The position numbers and the translations under genes were made by a program. The notes under the pieces are model-generated. The model had not been told where the DNA came from. It ran no database searches and was given only the letters and a program-made list of their open reading frames with translations. Positions 8,813 to 16,564 of a stretch of 64,000 nucleotides of DNA are shown here, one piece after another. Numbering within the stretch: the stretch's first letter is position 1; each line of letters opens with the position of its first letter. The DNA comes from Phycisphaerales bacterium (GTDB taxonomy: Bacteria; Planctomycetota; Phycisphaerae; Phycisphaerales; SM1A02): positions 248,001-312,000 of the forward strand of contig JAQWTL010000020.1 of NCBI GenBank assembly GCA_029242715.1, in the 5' to 3' direction.

Positions 8813-9841
8813 TCAGGCACCCCAGGAGGCAGGTGGCTTCTCGTGGATTGCCTTCCAAAGACTTTCCAGGAGTGCTGGGACACCTTCTCCGGTAGCCCCA
8901 CTGGCAATGAGTCTTACTGACTGATCCTCTTGAAAACCGCCCTCAACCTGCTCAAGAAGTTCCGGCCTGAGATCTTCAGGCACCAGGTCGATCTTATTGA
9001 TCAGAATCAACTCGGGTTTAGAGCCGAGATCCGCTTCGTACGCTTCCAGTTCACTGCGGATCACCCGGTAATTCTCGGCTGGATCAGATCCATCCGTTGG
9101 ATCGACATCAAGGACGTGCAGCAGGACACGCGTTCGTTCAATGTGCCTCAGGAAATCGTGACCTAGACCAGCACCATCAGCAGCACCCTCAATAAGACCC
9201 GGAATATCTGCAACGACAAGACGCCGATGGCCCGAAAGTTCAACGGTTCCAAGATTGGGTGACAACGTCGTGAATGGATAGGCCGCGACACGAGGCTGAG
9301 CCCGGCTCATCGCTCTCAAAAGGGTGGACTTGCCTGCATTTGGAAGACCGATGAGGCCGACATCCGCGATGAGCTTGAGTTCAAGAAAGAGCGTGCGATC
9401 TTCACATGGTTCGCCCGGAGTCGATTCACGTGGGGCCTGGTTGGTGGAAGACTTGAAATACTCATTTCCCAGCCCCCCCGCACCGCCGCAGGCAACCATC
9501 AACTTCTGGCCGTTCTCATCAATATCACCAATGGTGTCACCGCTGTCCGCATCAAGCACGATCGTTCCCAGTGGAACAGGCACGATGCAGTCAACACCAT
9601 TTCGCCCATGGCAACTGGAGCCTTCCCCTGGCCGTCCATTTTCCGCACGATAGTGTGGCTTTGGTGTCAGTGAGAAGAGGGTATTGAGCGAGTCATCCCC
9701 AATGAGGATCACGTCTCCACCCTTGCCTCCATCACCACCATCGGGACCGCCACGAGGACGGTACTTTTCCCGTCTCATGCTGACGCACCCGTGACCGCCC
9801 TTTCCTGAGCGGACGAATATCTTGGCATTGTCGATAAGCAC
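8813..9841 (-). CDS. obg: Obg family GTPase
   Basis: This large-ribosomal-subunit assembly GTPase is also linked to the stringent response. The glycine-rich Obg fold fills the first 158 residues (GGPDGGDGGKGGDV is diagnostic). The G domain follows with G1 GLPNAGKS at 165-172, G3 DIPGLIEGA at about 212 and NKID near 275. Length is 342 residues, complete, without the optional C-terminal OCT domain. It lies directly downstream of rpmA, as in most bacteria. Confidence 0.96.
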   Translation of the reverse strand: MLIDNAKIFVRSGKGGHGCVSMRREKYRPRGGPDGGDGGKGGDVILIGDDSLNTLFSLTPKPHYRAENGRPGEGSSCHGRNGVDCIVPVPLGTIVLDADSGDTIGDIDENGQKLMVACGGAGGLGNEYFKSSTNQAPRESTPGEPCEDRTLFLELKLIADVGLIGLPNAGKSTLLRAMSRAQPRVAAYPFTTLSPNLGTVELSGHRRLVVADIPGLIEGAADGAGLGHDFLRHIERTRVLLHVLDVDPTDGSDPAENYRVIRSELEAYEADLGSKPELILINKIDLVPEDLRPELLEQVEGGFQEDQSVRLIASGATGEGVPALLESLWKAIHEKPPASWGA

Positions 9842-9883
9842 GGCTTTTCCCCGGATCAGGAGCGCACCCGGGCAGCGTCACCG

Positions 9884-10177
9884 TCAACCTGCGGAACGAA
9901 CTGGCCGTTCAATGGCGTCATATCGCGGCACGGCAGGATCCGCAGGAATGATGTCCACGGAGCGTCCACGGAAACGAACCGTTCCAGCAACCAACGCAAA
10001 GAGTGTGTCGTCCTTGCCACGTCCGACCTTGTAGCCGGCTTTGAAGTGGGTGCCGCACTGACGAATGATGATGGATCCAGCCTTGGCAGCCTGGCCACCA
10101 TAAAGCTTCACACCGCGAAATTGCGGGTTTGAATCGCGACCGTTCTTGGAGGACCCTTGTCCCTTCTTATGTGCCAT
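9884..10177 (-). CDS. rpmA: Ribosomal protein bL27
   Basis: This 97-residue protein of the 50S peptidyl-transferase region has the diagnostic N-terminus [15 protein letters not shown] and the motifs QRGT-like [10 protein letters not shown] and [17 protein letters not shown] lies about 8 bases before the ATG. The usual partner rplU (bL21) is not upstream: the next gene is an unrelated exported protein. Confidence 0.95.
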   Translation of the reverse strand: MAHKKGQGSSKNGRDSNPQFRGVKLYGGQAAKAGSIIIRQCGTHFKAGYKVGRGKDDTLFALVAGTVRFRGRSVDIIPADPAVPRYDAIERPVRSAG

Positions 10178-10202
10178 AGCTCACACTCCTCGCAGACACC
10201 TG

Positions 10203-10220
10203 CCGGGGTTATCGCCCCGG
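10203..10220 (-). terminator. GC-rich hairpin upstream of rpmA
   Basis: CCGGGG (10203-10208) and CCCCGG (10215-10220) form a 6-base stem with a 6-base loop between the end of the exported hypothetical gene and the start of rpmA. There is no T-tract. It may end the upstream transcript or act in the rpmA leader, where bL21/bL27 operons are often regulated. Confidence 0.35.
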
Positions 10221-10248
10221 ACAGCGAATCGGCCATGATACAGGGGCT

Positions 10249-10863
10249 TCAACGGAAGATCCAGACCTCTCGTCGAGGACTGTCCGGATGTAACCCTACA
10301 GGGCGGTCTCCACGGGCTGTAGCCCTGCCAGGGATCAGATAATCCCGCTGGAGGGTCTTCCTGAGGACCACTTCTTCCTTCGTCAGGGGGTGCTCTACTA
10401 CCAGGGTCTCACCGCTGATTCCGGCAATGAACAGAGCCATCTCATTGACTTCAGTCTGCTTTGCCGGCCATACGCTGAGGCCCTCCTTGGCATTGCCACG
10501 ACCCTGCTTGAGGTCACCAATAATCGTGTTCTGGGGCTCAAGGAGGGGATCACCGACGTACTCGACGATTTCATCTGACACGGTGCTTGAAACATCCCTG
10601 CCAGCCTTGAGTATCTCGCCTTGATCCGTATACAGCACCATCTCGGGTATCCAGATCTGGTCAACGCCCGTGTGGTTCTCGATGACATAAGTCATGTACC
10701 AGTACCACTGCCCATCCTCATTGCTTTGGTAGATCCTCAAGGGCCCTGGTTCAAAGCTCAATTCAGGACGCGAAGAAACGGCCCTGGGCGATGGCACCGC
10801 AAGGACAGATGTCGCCAGCACGAGGCTAGCTGTGACAATGAGCAGGCTGATCAATCGAAACAT
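10249..10863 (-). CDS. Exported hypothetical protein
   Basis: The 204-residue protein has a clear signal peptide (LISLLIVTASLVLATSVLA). The mature chain looks like a compact beta domain (PLRIYQSNEDGQWYWYMTYV, then IENHTGVDQIWIPEMVLYTD), similar in feel to ‘vesicle/DUF’ secreted domains that describe extracytoplasmic beta sandwiches. I do not recognise the family. A conserved tail with many arginines (RGDRPVGLHPDSPRREVWIF) ends the protein. It lies upstream of rpmA in the same direction but is separated by a hairpin. Confidence 0.65.
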   Translation of the reverse strand: MFRLISLLIVTASLVLATSVLAVPSPRAVSSRPELSFEPGPLRIYQSNEDGQWYWYMTYVIENHTGVDQIWIPEMVLYTDQGEILKAGRDVSSTVSDEIVEYVGDPLLEPQNTIIGDLKQGRGNAKEGLSVWPAKQTEVNEMALFIAGISGETLVVEHPLTKEEVVLRKTLQRDYLIPGRATARGDRPVGLHPDSPRREVWIFR

Positions 10864-10956
10864 GGCGTATGACTTCCTGTTGGGCTTATCCCTGGTGAGC
10901 AGTTTATTCTAACAGGACCCCCCCGGCCCCTGAGGGCCCCAGCAACCCCTGCCCCA

Positions 10957-11892
10957 ATGATGAGCCAGAAACCCCACCCAAAGCCTGACAAAGTGGCCTC
11001 CCCAGAGCTGGTCTCCCAGAAAGACCGGACAGGCGCGATCATGCGGCTCCTGCCCAGTGGTGCCCATCAGGTTGATGCTGATCGATTTGAAGCCTTTGCC
11101 AAGGACAACCAGATTCCTCTGGATTGGCTTTGGACCTTGAAGGATGGGACCGGGCAGTTTGGTGCCTGTGTTCTGGCAGTGCCATCGCCGGGCCGGACAG
11201 CCATGCTGTTTACATCCCAGATCAACAACAATGATCAGGAATCACAATTGGCAGGTCTCCTGGATCACTGCATCGATTTTCTTCAGGATCAACCGGTGGA
11301 TCTTGCCCAGGCTTTGCTGCTCACATCCGACAACTCAAGTTGGAAAGCATATGAAACCAGCGGCTTCCAGGAACTGGCCGTGCTCCAGTACATGGAGATG
11401 CTGGTGCCAAAAAGGCTTGCGCCTCCGACACTGCCCGAAGGGCTGGAACTTGTTCCGTACGAGGAATCGCTGAGAAGTGAGTTGGCAAGCGCACTCGAAT
11501 CCTCCTACGAAAGCACGCTGGATTGCCCTGCGCTTCGTGGACTTCGAAAAACAGATGATGTCATCACTGGACACCAGTCAACCGGTAAATACAACGCTGA
11601 TCTCTGGTCGCTGGCAATGCATGATGGTGATCCTGTTGGCGCCGTCCTGATCAACCAGTCCACTCGAGGCAACCAGGCAGAACTTGTCTATATCGGTCTC
11701 GCTGCAAACGCACGAGGACGAGGTTGGGGGCGCACCCTGCTTTCACAAGGACTCTCACTGGCCTCCTCCGCACACTTGCAGCAAGTAGCCCTGGCGGTAG
11801 ACATCCAGAACACACCTGCACTTGATCTCTACACCTCCACGGGATTCATTGCTACCGGACGTCGGCAGGCTGTTATCCGATCCACGGGTTGA
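10957..11892 (+). CDS. GNAT-family acetyltransferase, two-domain
   Basis: The C-terminal half (residues of about 160-311) is a typical GNAT fold with the acetyl-CoA pyrophosphate loop ARGRGWGRTLLSQGL and the closing NTPALDLYTSTGFIATGRR motif. The N-terminal half also looks like a degenerate GNAT domain (ending WKAYETSGFQELAVLQYMEM), so the layout resembles mycothiol synthase-type tandem acetyltransferases. The substrate is not predictable. No start has a clear ribosome binding site: the ATG at 11041, where the conserved sequence begins, is a credible alternative. Confidence 0.8.
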   Translation: MMSQKPHPKPDKVASPELVSQKDRTGAIMRLLPSGAHQVDADRFEAFAKDNQIPLDWLWTLKDGTGQFGACVLAVPSPGRTAMLFTSQINNNDQESQLAGLLDHCIDFLQDQPVDLAQALLLTSDNSSWKAYETSGFQELAVLQYMEMLVPKRLAPPTLPEGLELVPYEESLRSELASALESSYESTLDCPALRGLRKTDDVITGHQSTGKYNADLWSLAMHDGDPVGAVLINQSTRGNQAELVYIGLAANARGRGWGRTLLSQGLSLASSAHLQQVALAVDIQNTPALDLYTSTGFIATGRRQAVIRSTG

Positions 11893-12342
11893 ATGCAAGA
11901 AGACACATCACATGATGGTTGTCCACCCCATTTACTCAGCCAGGTGGACAACAGGTGTGGATAGAAAAGTTTTAGGGCTCAGATCCACTGTGATTCCAGA
12001 TTGAATTGCGTCAATCAACACTGTGGGGACGGAATTTGAAGCCCTCAACCCTGTTCAACCCAGTTACATTCCAAACCGCTTGTCCAAGGAAGGACGAGCA
12101 CATCTCGGGTTTTCCCGGGCTGTCGATGGGACGGTAGTCAGGCTGAGCATACCCACCATGTTTAGCCCGACGCCTCCCACGACACCTGCTGCCCGACCTG
12201 ATTCCCTGTTGGCAGCTGATCGCCAAGCAGGGTGCGGAAGGATCCGAACCTCCAGGAGGTCGACGGAGCTTTGGCATCGTCGCTTTTCCTGGATCCCCTT
12301 TGACGCCCCCCCCGATCCGACCGGGATGGGAACCGCCAAGGG
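11893..12342. other. 450-base non-coding region before dnaA, candidate origin
   Basis: No convincing gene fills this gap. Two overlapping open frames on opposite strands are proline/arginine-rich shadows. The left end (11918-11964) has three DnaA-box-like sites, two of them in a perfect inverted repeat. An imperfect repeat (GATTGA / TCAATC) follows near 12000. The right part is GC-rich with C-runs around 12307. I looked for SRP RNA, RNase P RNA and tmRNA signatures here and saw none. Its position before dnaA makes it a candidate replication origin or dnaA autoregulatory region. Confidence 0.45.
11918..11964. promoter_or_regulatory. Cluster of DnaA-box-like sites
   Basis: GTTGTCCACC (11918-11927) and GGTGGACAAC (11943-11952) form a perfect 10-base inverted repeat with a 15-base spacer; each arm holds TTGTCCACC, two changes from the TTATCCACA consensus. 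TGTGGATAG (11956-11964) is the complement of CTATCCACA, one change from consensus. Three sites within 47 bases beside dnaA are unlikely to be chance and fit DnaA binding. Confidence 0.55.
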
Positions 12343-13791
12343 GTGTCCTGTCCTCAATGCCCTCGGGCCCTTCCAAGCCTGCCTTCCGAGCCCCTCGTGT
12401 CCACGCAAGCCCCAACAACCACCGACTCGATCACCGACCTCCTCAGCCAACGGCTGGGTCTTCGCCGACACGCTATGTGGTTTGGGCAAGCTCGATTACA
12501 ACTCAAACAGGACAACCTGGCAGTGGAGGCCGGCTCACAGTTTGCAGCTGACTGGATTCATGCTCATTTCGAAGGTGATATTCGTGAAGTCGCAGAACGA
12601 GTCGTAGGGAGCCCCGTCAAGGTCTCCGTCTCCGTCCGGGGCGATGAGCCAACGACCAAACTACCCCCGACTCCACCACCACCACCTGAAAGACGCCCCC
12701 AGCGACCTCGAAAACGGCAGGGAGGCCAACAGCATCGCCTCGATGAGTTCGTAGTGGGCTCCAGCAACGAGTTGGCCTGGTCCGCTGCCAGCCGGGTAGC
12801 TGCGGAGGCTGGTGATTGCCCCGTCTCCCCGCTCTTCATTCATGGCGGATGCGGATTGGGCAAGACCCATCTTCTTCAGGGCATCTGCAACCAGTACCGA
12901 GCTTCCTTCGGCCGCCATGATCCCATCCGCTATCTCACCGGCGAACAGTTCACCAACGAGTACATCGCCTCCGTTCGGGAGAGCAGGATCGACGAATTCC
13001 GCCGCTCCATGAGGCGGCTGGCCCTCCTCGTGATTGATGACATCCACTTCCTGAGTGATAAAGCCAAGACCCAGGCCGAGTTCCTGCACACACTCGATGC
13101 GATACACCTCACCGGATCACGGATTGTCCTGGCCTCTGATGCTCACCCTCATCAGATCCGTAGTTTCACCAAGGGGCTTGTCAGCCGATTTCTCAGTGGC
13201 ATGGTTGTCGAGATCGAACGCCCCAGCCGGGAAACAAGACGGTCTCTGATCAAACGGCTTGCGGACGCCCGAGGCATCTATCTTGAAGAACCCGCCACCG
13301 AGCTGATCGCTTCCCGCTGTATCGGATCCGTACGGGAAATACAGGGTGCATTGACTCGATTGACTGCATTGGTCCAGGTTCGGGGAGGGGCCAGCAAGGC
13401 GGTGAGCGTGGATACCGTTACACAGGTCTTCGAGCACGCCTGGGACACCACCCAGCCCATTTCCCTTGATCGGATCAAGGAAGTGGTCTGTAAACAGCTG
13501 CATCTGGCCATGGGCGACCTGACCAGCCGGGACCGAGGGCCCCGAGTTTCGCTGGGCCGAGGCCTGGTCGCTTGCCTGGCTCGTCGCATGACCGACTACA
13601 GCTATCCGGAAATCGCCCGGACACTCGGTCGACAGAACCACTCATCTGCCCATGCGGCAGCAAGGCGTATCGAGGCCATGGTCGAAGAGGACCGCACTGT
13701 TCGGCTCCCCGGAAAGGGTGGGCATGATGACGGGCGTGTCCTGGTCCGGGAGCTTCTGGATCGACTTCAACACGCCGTTTCCCACCCTTGA
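12343..13791 (+). CDS. dnaA: Chromosomal replication initiator DnaA
   Basis: DnaA opens oriC and recruits the helicase. A short domain I (AMWFGQARLQLKQDNLAVE, FAADWI) is followed by a proline/arginine-rich linker of about residues 100-130, and then the AAA+ domain with Walker A GGCGLGKTHL at 168-177 and Walker B VIDDIHFL at about 230. The C-terminal DNA-binding domain IV carries GRQNHSSAHAAARRIE in place of the usual GRDHTTVLHA signature; it is divergent but aligns. The start is uncertain: GTG at 12343 is used here, and GTG at 12397 is possible. dnaN, recF and gyrB are not beside it. Confidence 0.9.
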   Translation: MSCPQCPRALPSLPSEPLVSTQAPTTTDSITDLLSQRLGLRRHAMWFGQARLQLKQDNLAVEAGSQFAADWIHAHFEGDIREVAERVVGSPVKVSVSVRGDEPTTKLPPTPPPPPERRPQRPRKRQGGQQHRLDEFVVGSSNELAWSAASRVAAEAGDCPVSPLFIHGGCGLGKTHLLQGICNQYRASFGRHDPIRYLTGEQFTNEYIASVRESRIDEFRRSMRRLALLVIDDIHFLSDKAKTQAEFLHTLDAIHLTGSRIVLASDAHPHQIRSFTKGLVSRFLSGMVVEIERPSRETRRSLIKRLADARGIYLEEPATELIASRCIGSVREIQGALTRLTALVQVRGGASKAVSVDTVTQVFEHAWDTTQPISLDRIKEVVCKQLHLAMGDLTSRDRGPRVSLGRGLVACLARRMTDYSYPEIARTLGRQNHSSAHAAARRIEAMVEEDRTVRLPGKGGHDDGRVLVRELLDRLQHAVSHP

Positions 13792-13813
13792 TGGGGACAA
13801 GTACTGTCCCCAT
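13791..13813 (+). terminator. Near-palindrome at the end of dnaA
   Basis: ATGGGGACA (13791-13799) and TGTCCCCAT (13805-13813) pair perfectly over 9 bases with the loop AGTAC. The left arm starts on the last base of the dnaA stop. There is no T-tract after it. It may act as a terminator, a REP-like element or a protein-binding palindrome. Confidence 0.4.
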
Positions 13814-13860
13814 GAATCCACGTGCTCCGGTTCAAGGTCACCTCCGGTACACTGGCTGGC

Positions 13861-15387
13861 ATGCCAGCTCAAGCTGCCGGATTACTACTGAAGCCCTCTT
13901 TGCTCCCACTGCTGATCCTGTCAGGACTGCTTGGTCTTGGATGGCAGTCAACAGTTCAGGGTGATGAGTCGACAAATACAACCAACGCCATCAGACACCT
14001 GAAGCGCACAATCACGCCTCAACGTGATGAAAGTCATCTGACCAGACTCACTGCGCTCAGAGGACTTGGTGACCCAGCACTCGAACAACTGTTCCTTCGT
14101 CTCCTCCAACATGATTCCTGGCAGGTTCAGGTCTATGCCGTACTTGGACTTGCCGAGTTGTCCGAGAACGGAAATGTAATGCCATGGCTCGTTACACAGA
14201 TCCACTCCGAAGCACGGGATCAGGTACTCGCGATTGCCATGGATGAACAGAGACTGGGGCCAGAAGAAATCGCCGAGTTGACTGAATGGAAAGGTCTGCA
14301 GCCAGCCAACCTTGTTGCCATGCTGGCTTACAGCAACTCCATTGGTGACACGGTAGACATCGAGATGCTCAAGCCACTGACCACCTCCAACAACGAAAAG
14401 GTGGCAGCTGCTGCCTGGCTCGTCATGGCTTGGCTTGGAGATGAAACGGCGCTCGAAAACATTGATGAAATCATCAAGGACCTGCCAGAAACACGGCAGT
14501 TCGACATCCTGCTGACGATGATCATGCTCATCAATCGCTACGAGATCAAGGAAGCAGCGCAGTGGCTGGATTCGCTTCTGAGCGAGTCACGATCACAGGC
14601 TCGATTCCAGGAAATGCTTCTTGCCGGTACCTCCACCCTCCTCATGCTTGACAAGGAACGTGGACTGAAGCATTGGAGGATTGAATTCGGGGAGAACCCC
14701 AAGAGGCGGCAGCAGATCACGGCCGCACTCATGCTGCTTCAGGTCGGCGTGGCACTGGAAGCTGAAGACAGCTCCAGACTGGATGTCGATGATGAACTCA
14801 TTGGGACCATCGTCGAGGCTGGAAATGCCGTGGCAAATGATCGTAGTGACACTCCACAACGACTGATCGAGCTCGTAGACCTCAATCACGTCCGATCAAC
14901 CACCTTGATCCCCGGTGTTCTTGAGAACCTGCCACCTGAACAGGCCACGGTCATCCTCAACAGTTTCCTGGACCGCATGGATAACGAGAACTTCACCAGT
15001 GTCGACCAGATGCTGGCCATCGACGCCACGGAACGGCTGCTTGAACTGGATCCTGATTTAGTGATTGAACGTCTGAAGATTGTCGCTGATGAAAGTCCTC
15101 TCCAAGAAGCCATGCTGTATGGCCTGCTGAGACAACGTGGCCCTGACGTGCTTGAAGCAGTGGAATCAATCCAACAGATCGGTCTGTCGCGTACGGATTC
15201 ACTGGCACTCCTGGTGATTGCACGTGATAGCGAAACTCTCGATGAAACACAGCTTGGACGACTGGGCCTCATTGCATCCGGCGGTGGCCTGGTAGAACCC
15301 CTGCAGGTTCAGGCAGCATGGCTTTACCTGAAACATACTGGCTCGGTGGATGACGCCATCAACCAGTTGGTCCCTGAAGGTTCCTGA
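13861..15387 (+). CDS. Exported HEAT-repeat-like protein
   Basis: From the ATG at 13861 the protein has 508 residues and starts with a hydrophobic leader (SLLPLLILSGLLGLGW) that is either a signal peptide or an anchor. The rest is almost wholly helical with paired-helix units resembling HEAT/ARM repeats, for example LRGLGDPALEQLFLRLLQ followed by SWQVQVYAVLGLAEL, and VAAAAWLVMAWLGDETALE. Such solenoids usually bind proteins. An ATG at 13822 adds 13 residues without improving the leader. The next gene starts 10 bases after its stop, so the two may be co-transcribed. No specific function can be assigned. Confidence 0.65.
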   Translation: MPAQAAGLLLKPSLLPLLILSGLLGLGWQSTVQGDESTNTTNAIRHLKRTITPQRDESHLTRLTALRGLGDPALEQLFLRLLQHDSWQVQVYAVLGLAELSENGNVMPWLVTQIHSEARDQVLAIAMDEQRLGPEEIAELTEWKGLQPANLVAMLAYSNSIGDTVDIEMLKPLTTSNNEKVAAAAWLVMAWLGDETALENIDEIIKDLPETRQFDILLTMIMLINRYEIKEAAQWLDSLLSESRSQARFQEMLLAGTSTLLMLDKERGLKHWRIEFGENPKRRQQITAALMLLQVGVALEAEDSSRLDVDDELIGTIVEAGNAVANDRSDTPQRLIELVDLNHVRSTTLIPGVLENLPPEQATVILNSFLDRMDNENFTSVDQMLAIDATERLLELDPDLVIERLKIVADESPLQEAMLYGLLRQRGPDVLEAVESIQQIGLSRTDSLALLVIARDSETLDETQLGRLGLIASGGGLVEPLQVQAAWLYLKHTGSVDDAINQLVPEGS

Positions 15388-15397
15388 AGGTAATCAA

Positions 15398-16564
15398 GTG
15401 GAATCCAACGCTTCCGTGAGTCGAATACCACTGAGCCAGCATGATCTACTCGAGCGAGATCTGAAAGGGCTGGCACAAGAACTCCGCAACGGGAACATGG
15501 TCGGTGGTCCTCGCATCGAGGAACTGTCAGAACATCTGACTTCAATCACCCAGCAGCTTGAAGCCGTTCCGACAGCAACCTACTCGGATGCCGCACGTGT
15601 TCTCCTGCTCGCAATGGACATCCACGAAGGTGATGAGGTCATCCTCCCCGCCTTTGCTTCAACAGCCATGACTCAGGCCGTTGTTTCGGTAGGCGCAACA
15701 CCTGTCTATGCTGACTGCCACCCCAGAACACTCAATATCGCACCCACTGAAGTCGAAGCATGCGTCACACCCGCGACCCGCGCCGTCATCGCCACCAGCA
15801 TCTTTGGGAATCCTGCAGGCCTCCCTCAACTGGCAGCCCTCTGCGGACTGCTGGAAATCCCCTTGCTGGAAGATCTCTCAGGAGGTCTTGGAGGAACAAT
15901 CGATGGACGACCTGCTGGCTCATTTGGCTGGGCAACCATCATTGACCTTGGCCCGTATTCAGTTGTCGGCTGCGGCGAAGGTGGCGCGATCATCACTTCT
16001 GATCAGCCTCTGGCCAAACGTTGTGAAGCCCTCCGAAATGGAGACGATCTGGAACCCTCCCGACAACCGGGCGACTATCCCGGGTCACTTGGCTTGCGAT
16101 GCAACCTGACAGGCATCCAGGCGGCCATTGCCATCTCCCAACTTCGAAGGCTGGACGACATCATCGAGGCACGCGCTTCTGTTGCTGCCAGCTACACCCA
16201 ACGGCTTGCTGGCACCAGCGACATCGTGGTGCCCACGGTTGATCCAGGGACAACTCTTGGATGGCCCGCATTCGTAGTCAGACTTGACGAAGCGTATGGC
16301 GGCGAAGATCGCAATGAGATCGTCAACGGCATGGAACGTCATGACATTGGGGTAGCAACACCCTGGATTCCGCCACCACTGCGACCACAAGTTGCCGCAA
16401 GATTGAAGCTGCCGGCGGAAAAACAACAGTGGCTGGTTACCGAATATGTCTCCCAACGAACGATCGCGTTGCCGATGTATGGCGGATTAACGGATCGAGA
16501 CGTCGGACTGGTAACTCAGACGCTTGAACTGATGATGCAGCGATCGACTTTTCGTCGAGGCTAG
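15398..16564 (+). CDS. DegT/DnrJ/EryC1/StrS-family protein lacking the PLP lysine
   Basis: The fold-type I aminotransferase framework is clear: the N-terminal block GNMVGGPRIEELSEHL, VILPAFASTAMTQAVVSVGA, TPVYADC, the pyridine-binding Asp159 (PLLEDLSGGLGG) and the glycine loop GCGEGGAI. In active members the internal-aldimine lysine sits five residues before that GEGG loop, as in a K-x-x-x-x-G-E-G-G pattern; here that position is Ser188 (DLGPYSVVGCGEGG). The DNA codon is TCA and the frame is uninterrupted. It is therefore probably not an aminotransferase. It may be a dehydratase-like relative, a PMP-binding enzyme or a regulator. GTG at 15398 has GAAGGT 6 bases upstream. Its stop shares bases with the flgE stop (CTAG). 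Confidence 0.8.
   Translation: MESNASVSRIPLSQHDLLERDLKGLAQELRNGNMVGGPRIEELSEHLTSITQQLEAVPTATYSDAARVLLLAMDIHEGDEVILPAFASTAMTQAVVSVGATPVYADCHPRTLNIAPTEVEACVTPATRAVIATSIFGNPAGLPQLAALCGLLEIPLLEDLSGGLGGTIDGRPAGSFGWATIIDLGPYSVVGCGEGGAIITSDQPLAKRCEALRNGDDLEPSRQPGDYPGSLGLRCNLTGIQAAIAISQLRRLDDIIEARASVAASYTQRLAGTSDIVVPTVDPGTTLGWPAFVVRLDEAYGGEDRNEIVNGMERHDIGVATPWIPPPLRPQVAARLKLPAEKQQWLVTEYVSQRTIALPMYGGLTDRDVGLVTQTLELMMQRSTFRRG

Noticed and set aside
12160-12300. Possible SRP RNA (GCGGAAGG motif near 12236)
   Set aside because: The surrounding sequence lacks the GGTCAGG...GCAGC tetraloop context on both strands.
12011-12607. Overlapping open frames on both strands upstream of dnaA (194 and 135 residues)
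   Set aside because: Both are proline-, arginine- and serine-rich with no domain signature, and each is the shadow of GC-rich sequence; the plus frame also runs into the start of dnaA in another frame.
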